Origin: Actinomycetes bacterium
Lineage (GTDB): Bacteria > Actinomycetota > Actinomycetes > Propionibacteriales > Propionibacteriaceae
Reading direction: 5' to 3'
DNA: 20,550 bases
NCBI GenBank assembly: GCA_023432725.1
Contig: JAEYUH010000274.1
Location: 1 to 20,550 of the forward strand
Both the position numbers and the translations under genes were made by a program. The notes below the pieces were generated by a model, which was not told the origin of the DNA, ran no database searches, and was given only the letters and a program-made list of their open reading frames with translations. Shown in pieces: positions 15,402 to 20,550 of this stretch (the first letter of the stretch is position 1; each line of letters opens with the position of its first letter).

Positions 15402-16352
15402 ATGAGACGCGCCGGGCGCGACGACGCGCTCCCCCAGGACCGGACCAGCGCCCTGGCCAGCATCGCCTGGCTGTACTACATCGACGGACTCACCCAGGCC
15501 GACATCGCCGAGCGGATGTCCACCTCGCGGGCCACCGTCGGCCGCCTCCTGCAGGAGGCCCGCGACACCGGCGTCGTCCGGGTGTCGATCGACCCCACAG
15601 TGCTGGCCACGATGGGGCTCAGCCGCCAGCTCTGCCAACGCTACGGACTCCAGGACGCGCTGGTGGTCCCCGCCGCCCCGGGGGCCGGCACGGCGCCGGT
15701 GAACCGGCGGGTGGCGATCGCTGCCGCCAGCTACGTCGAGCGCTACCTGAAGCCGGGAGCGGTGATCGGGTTCGGCTGGGGCGACACCGTCATGCACCTG
15801 CTCTTCAGCATCCACCCGGAGTCCCTGGACGGGGTCACCTTTGCGTCCGTGGCCGGCGGCATCGACCGCTACAGTCACGAGGTGTTCGCAGCCGGCAACG
15901 GCATCCAGTCGCACCTGCAGCTGATCCCTGCGCCGCTGGTCGTCAACTCCCCCACCACCGCCGCGGCGCTGCGGCAGGACACCTCGGTGACCCGGGTCCT
16001 CGAACTCTCCCGGCAGGCCGTCGCCACGATCACCGGCATCGGTGACACCTTCGCCGCCGAGGGTTCGGTGCGGGCGGGCCTCTACCTGCCGAGCACCATC
16101 GAAGGGATCGCGGCCCTCGGCGGCGTGGGCGACATGCTGGGCGAATGGTTCGACGCCACAGGGACAGTGGTCCCCGAGGCGACGTCCGACCGGCGGATCG
16201 GCATCGACCTGGCCGAACTGCGCGACCTCCCCCACGTGATCGGGGTCGCCGCCGGTACCCCGAAGGTCGCCGCCATCCGTGCCGCGCTGCTGGGCGGGTA
16301 CCTCAACGTCCTGATCACCGACGCGGAGACGGCAGACTTGTTGCTCTCCTGA
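15402..16352 (+). CDS. SorC-family sugar-responsive transcriptional regulator (right wing)
   Basis: A 316-residue regulator with helix-turn-helix at about 18-60 (AWLYYIDGLTQADIA, then SRATVGRLLQEAR) and a SorC sugar-phosphate-binding domain from about 75 to the end (GFGWGDTVMHLL, LGGVGDMLGEWFD, GGYLNVLITD). The architecture matches LsrR and other SorC proteins. ATG 15402 has GGGAGG 5-10 nt upstream. It lies 40 nt after the long hairpin, so it may be expressed by read-through or its own weak promoter. Residues 22-90 are identical to the left-wing SorC at about 41 of 69 positions by hand count. Confidence 0.93.
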   Translation: MRRAGRDDALPQDRTSALASIAWLYYIDGLTQADIAERMSTSRATVGRLLQEARDTGVVRVSIDPTVLATMGLSRQLCQRYGLQDALVVPAAPGAGTAPVNRRVAIAAASYVERYLKPGAVIGFGWGDTVMHLLFSIHPESLDGVTFASVAGGIDRYSHEVFAAGNGIQSHLQLIPAPLVVNSPTTAAALRQDTSVTRVLELSRQAVATITGIGDTFAAEGSVRAGLYLPSTIEGIAALGGVGDMLGEWFDATGTVVPEATSDRRIGIDLAELRDLPHVIGVAAGTPKVAAIRAALLGGYLNVLITDAETADLLLS

Positions 16353-16412
16353 CCCGCCGCCGCTGACGATCCGCCCGCGGCTGCCCGTCCCTACCGAAAG
16401 GAACCCTCGACC

Positions 16413-17270
16413 GTGCCCACCGCCGGCCAGCAGTACCCCACTCCCCCGTTGCAGGACATCCGCCTCGTCGTCGCCGACATGGACGGCACCCTGCTGGACG
16501 AGAACGGTGTGGTGCCCGACCAGTTCTGGCCCCTGCTCGACCGGCTGGACGAGCACGGCATCATCTTCGCCCCGGCCAGCGGCCGGCCCTACCCGGCCCT
16601 GGCCGACTTCTTCGGCGACGCGGCGCAGCGGCTCGCGCTGATCGCCGAGAACGGCGCCTACGTGGTGCGCAAGGGCGTCGAGGTGAGCTCGTCCACGCTG
16701 GAGCGCAGCTTCGTGGAGCACGCGGTGCGGGTGATCCGCGACCTGCCGGACACCCGCGACATGGGACTCCTGCTGTCCGGGCGGACCTGCGCCTACGCGG
16801 AGCGGCCCGACTCCGCCTTCCTCGACGCTGCCAGCTGGTACTACCCGAACCTCAAGGTGGTCGATGACCTGCTGGCGGTGCCCGAGGCCCCACTGAAGCT
16901 CGCCGTCCACGACTTCGTCGGCGCGGCCGCCGGCGGCCGCGACCTGCTGACCGGGGAGTTCACACCCCACCAGGTCCTGGCATCGGGAGAGCACTGGTAC
17001 GACATCATGGGTCCCGAGGTCGACAAGGGCGTCGCGCTGGGCGCGCTGCGCCGATCGCTGGGGATCGCTCGCGAGCAGACGGTGGTCTTCGGCGACTACC
17101 TCAACGACCTGGGGATGATGGGCCAGGCCAGCCACACCTTCGCCATGGCCAACGCCCACCCCGACGTGGTGGCGGCCTGCCGCTACCTCGCTCCGTCCAA
17201 CCGAGAGCACGGAGTGGTGAGCACGCTCACCCAGCTGTTGGATTCGCTGCCGAACGCTGCCCTCGCCTAG
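16413..17270 (+). CDS. Cof-type HAD hydrolase (sugar-phosphate phosphatase)
   Basis: A 285-residue cytoplasmic hydrolase with all four HAD motifs: DMDGT (nucleophile D22, acid/base D24), S57 in FAPASGRP, K205 in EVDKG, and the acidic GDYLND (227-232). The large insert between motifs II and III is the type IIB cap of Cof/YidA phosphatases. Likely substrates are sugar phosphates; a role in removing stalled pathway intermediates is inferred from its place at the end of the ABC wing. GTG 16413 has AAGGA about 10 nt upstream. The 60-nt gap from the SorC gene suggests co-transcription. Its TAG shares CTAG with the stop of the convergent LuxR gene. Confidence 0.93.
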   Translation: MPTAGQQYPTPPLQDIRLVVADMDGTLLDENGVVPDQFWPLLDRLDEHGIIFAPASGRPYPALADFFGDAAQRLALIAENGAYVVRKGVEVSSSTLERSFVEHAVRVIRDLPDTRDMGLLLSGRTCAYAERPDSAFLDAASWYYPNLKVVDDLLAVPEAPLKLAVHDFVGAAAGGRDLLTGEFTPHQVLASGEHWYDIMGPEVDKGVALGALRRSLGIAREQTVVFGDYLNDLGMMGQASHTFAMANAHPDVVAACRYLAPSNREHGVVSTLTQLLDSLPNAALA

Positions 17271-19888
17271 GACCCACCGTCGGGCGCACGCAGCAGCCCG
17301 AGGTTGAGGGCGCGGGTCAGCGCCGCCTCCCTGGTGCTGACCCCGAGCTTGGCGTACAGGCTGCGCAGTTGCGCCTTCACGGTGTTGACCGAGACGTGCA
17401 GCCGGGCCGCGATCTCGGAACGCTGCCCTGTGGCGGCCAGCGCCACCAGCACCTCGCGTTCCCGTGGGGTCAGCGGGGGAACCTGGCCGCCCTGCCACAG
17501 CTGCTCCCCCACCAGCGCGGGGACCGTGGCGAACGCCCCGGCGAGCGCGGCACGGCCTGCGGCGTCGCCTGGCTCGCGAAGCGCGCCGAGGATGCGTTCG
17601 CGGTCCCGCTCGGCCAGCAGGACGAGCGGCCAGCGCAGCCCGTGGCCGGACACGATGCCCGCCAGCCGGCGGCCCTTCGTCGGCAGCGACAGCCCCGTCG
17701 CGGTCCGCTCCGCGAGGACGACCCCGGCCACCACGGCGAACACCTCCTGGACCGGGGTGGCGGCGGCGGCTTCGGCACTGGCGAGGTGGGTGAGGGCTCG
17801 CTCCTGCTCGCCGCGGGCAGCGGCCGCGACAGCCCGCAGTGCCCGTCGCGAGGCGCCTGCGCCGGCCATCGGCGGATCGACCGCCCTGCCCTGGGCCAGC
17901 TCGAGGATGCCCTGGATCACGGACAGCCGCACCAGCACGGCGGGCAGGGTGGCCGCGTCCTCGCGCCGTGCCCGGAGCTGGGCGAGCTCGAGCGCCGCGG
18001 CTGCCGCCTCGCCCTGCATGGCTCTCGCGAGCGCCCGCGCCGAGCCGAGAACGTCCCAGAACTCGATGGTCGACTCATGGGGCGCCACGATCGAGAGCTC
18101 CGCCAGTGCAGCCTCCGGCTCGCCGGCGTCCAGGTGCACCCAGGCCTGGGCGAGCGCCCGCAGCGCCCCGGAGTAGCCCCGGTACCACGGCTCGGGCCAC
18201 GCGTCACGGCGCAGCCGCGCCAGCGCCTCGCGAGCACCGGTGAGCCGTCCCTGCAGCACGGCCACCGCCGCCAGGCCGCTTCCCGCGACGTTCCCGAAGT
18301 GCCCCCAGCGGTGCTGGGCCGCGAGGTGGGCGAGGTCCTCGAAGCCCGCTGCCGCACCCGCCAGTTCGTCGGCCGACAGCAGGCTGGCCGCCGCCTGCCC
18401 GACAGCGACGGCCAGCGTCTGGCCGTGCACGGGGTCGATCGGTTCCGACCTGGCGTCGGCCAGGCTGCGCAGGGCCCACCGCGCCGTCTCGACCATCCGG
18501 CGCCGGCTGCCGAGCAGCCGGTAGGCAGTCGTCTGCAGCCCGTGGGTGATCACCCGGTCGATGGCCGACGCCCGCGCCGTCCGCCGCCGCGACGCCTCAG
18601 CCGCGGCGGCGAAGTACTCCGGAGCGCGACCTCGCCGCGCCGGGTCGGCGTTGAGGTAGAGGGCGTAGGTCAGGGTGAGGAACGGGTGGGTGTCCGGCGG
18701 CCCGGCCCCGAGCCTGGTCTCCAGCAACTCCGCGAGGTGCCGGTGGTCCTCGTGCGACAGCGGGTAGGCCCGCATCATCACCCGGTCGGCGAAGTCGAGG
18801 TCACCGGCCCGGACCGCGTACTCCGCGGCGGCCGGAAGATCGCCGCGATCGACGGCGAGCCAGCGGGCGATCCGGGCGAGCAGCCGCGGCACCTCCTGGG
18901 GGCGGGCTTCCTGCAGGTGCGCGGCGGCCGCCTCCCTGATGTGCTCGCTGAGCCGGAACACCGCCACCCCGTCGGCGTCGGTCGACCAGTGCCCCACCTC
19001 GTCGCGGGCGAGTCGGCGCAGCAACCCTGCCGCATCGGCGCCGGCCAGGACGTTCGCCAGCCCGTGATCCACGTACGGGGCGAGAGCGATCCGGCCGGTG
19101 AAGTCCAGCAGCCGGTGGTCGTGCAGCCGGATGGCGAGGCCGATGCCTGCCCCGTCCGGCGGGGAGGAGGTACGCCGCGCGACGGCGGCGGCGTTCTCCA
19201 GCCGGGTGCCGGTGCGCTCGTGCAGGTCGAGCGCGTAGCGCAGCTCCTCCGCAGAGCCGGCGGCGCCCGCCAGCGAACGCGACGTGGCGGCCGCGTCCGC
19301 CAGCCCACTGGCCTCGACCAGGGCCTCAGCCTCCACCCCTGTGAGGGTGAGCTCCTCGTCGGAGACCACCTCGACCGCCAGGTCGGACCGCCCACTCTCG
19401 AGCAGCGTCGCGGTCGGCCCCGCCACCACGCACCGCAGCGGGGGGTGCAGCCGCGCCAGGCCGAGCAGGTCGTGGCAGACCTCGTCCCAGAACGGCTCGG
19501 GGCCGCCGAAGTCGTCCAGCACGAGCACCACGGTCCCGGCGCCGTCCAGCGCCCTCGCGATCGCAGCGGCGGCCTGCCCACCGTCGTCGGCGATCGCGGC
19601 CGACTCACGGTAGAGCGCCGCATCCTGGGCGACGCCGCCGCGGTGCAGGGCGCCCAGCACCCGCACCCAGAACCCGGCGCGGGTTCGCACGGTCTGGTCC
19701 AGCGTCAACCACACCGGACGGTGGTCGGAGGGCAGCCGGGCCACCCACTGCGCCAGCACCGTGGTCTTCCCGAGTCCTCCGCTGCCGCGCACCACGGTGA
19801 TCGGAGCCCACCGGTCCAGGAGCGCCAACAGCCGCGGCCGGGCGATCGCACCCGACGGCAACCGCGGAACGCCCGCGACCTCGCGCAT
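17267..19888 (-). CDS. Large LuxR-family ATPase regulator (MalT/LAL type)
   Basis: An 873-residue regulator. The N-terminal NTPase has Walker A GSGGLGKTT (35-43) and Walker B LVLDD (122-126), in the STAND-like arrangement of MalT/LAL proteins. The centre, about 250-790, is alanine/arginine-rich helical repeat sequence, likely TPR-like. The C-terminus (806-868) is a GerE/LuxR helix-turn-helix: LTPREREVL, then SEIAARLHVSVNTVKAQLRSLYAKLG. It probably activates transcription on binding a small ligand and ATP. ATG 19888 has AAGG 8 nt upstream. It is divergent from the membrane protein/glycosyltransferase pair and convergent on the HAD gene; its target is unknown. Confidence 0.92.
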   Translation of the reverse strand: MREVAGVPRLPSGAIARPRLLALLDRWAPITVVRGSGGLGKTTVLAQWVARLPSDHRPVWLTLDQTVRTRAGFWVRVLGALHRGGVAQDAALYRESAAIADDGGQAAAAIARALDGAGTVVLVLDDFGGPEPFWDEVCHDLLGLARLHPPLRCVVAGPTATLLESGRSDLAVEVVSDEELTLTGVEAEALVEASGLADAAATSRSLAGAAGSAEELRYALDLHERTGTRLENAAAVARRTSSPPDGAGIGLAIRLHDHRLLDFTGRIALAPYVDHGLANVLAGADAAGLLRRLARDEVGHWSTDADGVAVFRLSEHIREAAAAHLQEARPQEVPRLLARIARWLAVDRGDLPAAAEYAVRAGDLDFADRVMMRAYPLSHEDHRHLAELLETRLGAGPPDTHPFLTLTYALYLNADPARRGRAPEYFAAAAEASRRRTARASAIDRVITHGLQTTAYRLLGSRRRMVETARWALRSLADARSEPIDPVHGQTLAVAVGQAAASLLSADELAGAAAGFEDLAHLAAQHRWGHFGNVAGSGLAAVAVLQGRLTGAREALARLRRDAWPEPWYRGYSGALRALAQAWVHLDAGEPEAALAELSIVAPHESTIEFWDVLGSARALARAMQGEAAAAALELAQLRARREDAATLPAVLVRLSVIQGILELAQGRAVDPPMAGAGASRRALRAVAAAARGEQERALTHLASAEAAAATPVQEVFAVVAGVVLAERTATGLSLPTKGRRLAGIVSGHGLRWPLVLLAERDRERILGALREPGDAAGRAALAGAFATVPALVGEQLWQGGQVPPLTPREREVLVALAATGQRSEIAARLHVSVNTVKAQLRSLYAKLGVSTREAALTRALNLGLLRAPDGGS

Positions 19889-19938
19889 GACCGCACCTTA
19901 GCGAGAGGGCGAAGCGGGGGGTGAAAAGCAGCCCTGCA

Positions 19939-19967
19939 GGTCGGCGGAGGGTCGCCGAGAGCCGACC
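19939..19967. promoter_or_regulatory. Inverted repeat between LuxR gene and the divergent operon
   Basis: GGTCGGC and GCCGACC form a perfect 7-bp inverted repeat with a 15-nt spacer, centrally placed in the 128-bp divergent gap (19889-20016). A second small stem, CGAAG-TCG-CTTCG (19991-20003), lies just before the ribosome-binding site of the membrane protein gene. Either could be a control element; I see no convincing promoter here. Confidence 0.3.
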
Positions 19968-20016
19968 CTTGAGTCGTACCCATCACCCACCGAAGTCGCT
20001 TCGACAAGGAGGAACC

Positions 20017-20235
20017 ATGTACCAGGCACTCGGCACAACGGTCGCCGCGGCACCCGTCGCTGCGGCCGCCCTCTTCGCCGTCGACGTCACCGACTCCCGC
20101 TCGCTGATGATCGGGTTCACCGTGGTCGCGGTCTGGACCCTGATCGTGGCCGTTCTTGCCGCCTGGTCCGCCGGGCGGATCACCCATTGGCGCCTGCAGC
20201 GGGCCGTCGTGGCCCGGAAGGAGGAGACCTCATGA
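20017..20235 (+). CDS. Small two-helix membrane protein
   Basis: A 72-residue protein with hydrophobic segments at about 4-24 (alanine/valine-rich) and 29-51 (LMIGFTVVAVWTLIVAVLAAW), then a short basic tail (RLQRAVVARKEE). I do not recognise a family. The frame is open from 19921, but ATG 20017 has a near-perfect AAGGAGG at 20006-20012, 4 nt upstream. Its TGA overlaps the glycosyltransferase start (ATGA), so it may be an accessory or assembly partner of that membrane-linked enzyme. Confidence 0.75.
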   Translation: MYQALGTTVAAAPVAAAALFAVDVTDSRSLMIGFTVVAVWTLIVAVLAAWSAGRITHWRLQRAVVARKEETS

Positions 20236-20550
20236 CCCGCCTCACGATCACCGCCGTCCTGCCGGCGCACAACGAGCAGGATGTCCTGCCCGCCGCGATC
20301 GCGGCACTGCGCGCCCAGACCGTCGCGCCCGACCGGATTCTCGTCGTCTCCGACAACAGCACCGACGCCACGGTCGAGGTGGCCCGCGACCTCGGCGTCG
20401 ATGTGCTGGTGACCGCCGGCAACCGTCACCGCAAGGCCGGCGCGCTGAACCAGGCCCTTCCCACGGTCACCACCGACGTCGCCCTGGTGATGGACGCCGA
20501 CACGACCATCGTGGCGACCTTCATCGAGGAGGCGCTCGGCATCCTCGCCG
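20232..20550 (+). CDS. Family 2 glycosyltransferase, N-terminal part
   Basis: The first 106 codons of a gene that continues past the window. The sequence is a GT-A nucleotide-sugar-binding fold: ITAVLPAHNEQDVLP at the N-terminus, VVSDNSTDAT, HRKAGALNQAL and the metal-binding DADT. This is the processive-type GT2 pattern found in polysaccharide synthases, so a membrane-bound product is likely but unseen here. ATG 20232 overlaps the preceding stop by four bases. Product and acceptor are unknown. Confidence 0.9.
   Translation, partial: MTRLTITAVLPAHNEQDVLPAAIAALRAQTVAPDRILVVSDNSTDATVEVARDLGVDVLVTAGNRHRKAGALNQALPTVTTDVALVMDADTTIVATFIEEALGILA

Noticed and set aside
14127..17498. 1123-codon open frame on the minus strand across the binding protein, SorC and HAD genes
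   Set aside because: It is antisense to three well-supported genes, has low-complexity composition (Gly/Arg/Val/His) and no recognisable domain; long antisense frames are expected at this GC bias.
17369..19924. 851-codon plus-strand frame opposite the LuxR gene
   Set aside because: Shadow frame without domains; the minus frame has Walker A/B and a LuxR helix-turn-helix.
1..20550. tRNA, rRNA, CRISPR array, insertion sequence or attachment site
   Set aside because: No repeat-spacer pattern, transposase, integrase or tRNA-like sequence was seen; all gaps are under 300 bases.

Overview
The window is very GC-rich with strong third-position GC bias, dense gene packing, frequent GTG starts and GTGA/ATGA overlaps. 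Together with gene types common there (a DUF222/13E12-type HNH protein, DUF5701, SorC and LAL-type LuxR regulators), this points to an actinomycete, perhaps a propionibacterial or nocardioid lineage. That placement is inference; there is no rRNA or tRNA to anchor it, and I see no mobile element, CRISPR array or origin.

Left end (1-3380): the tail of an HNH endonuclease-like gene on +, then four housekeeping-like genes on -: a small DUF1801 protein, a membrane-anchored sulfite-oxidase-family molybdoenzyme, a DUF5701 protein and a small four-helix membrane protein. Hairpins at 2343-2361 and 2993-3018 separate some of these units.

Efflux cassette (3421-5453): an MFS transporter followed 12 nt later by a TetR regulator. 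An imperfect 18-bp palindrome lies on the predicted transcription start of the transporter. A bulged hairpin at 5458-5491 separates this unit from the next, convergent one.

Carbohydrate locus (5501-17270), the core of the window: two divergent wings share a 268-bp control region (10368-10635). The left wing (-) reads mannitol-1-phosphate-dehydrogenase-like enzyme, class II aldolase-like enzyme, SorC regulator, FGGY kinase. The right wing (+) reads sugar ABC ATPase, permease, permease, lipoprotein binding protein, a 20-bp hairpin, a second SorC regulator, and a Cof-type HAD phosphatase. The parts suit uptake of a polyol or rare sugar, its phosphorylation and oxidation in either order, and aldol cleavage to triose-level products. 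The substrate cannot be read from the sequence. The control region contains a perfect TGAGCA-GA-TGCTCA palindrome and a related second site that I propose as SorC operators.

Right end (17267-20550): a large MalT/LAL-type LuxR regulator on - whose stop codon shares a CTAG with the HAD stop. Divergent from it are a 72-aa two-helix membrane protein and a translationally overlapping family 2 glycosyltransferase cut by the window edge.
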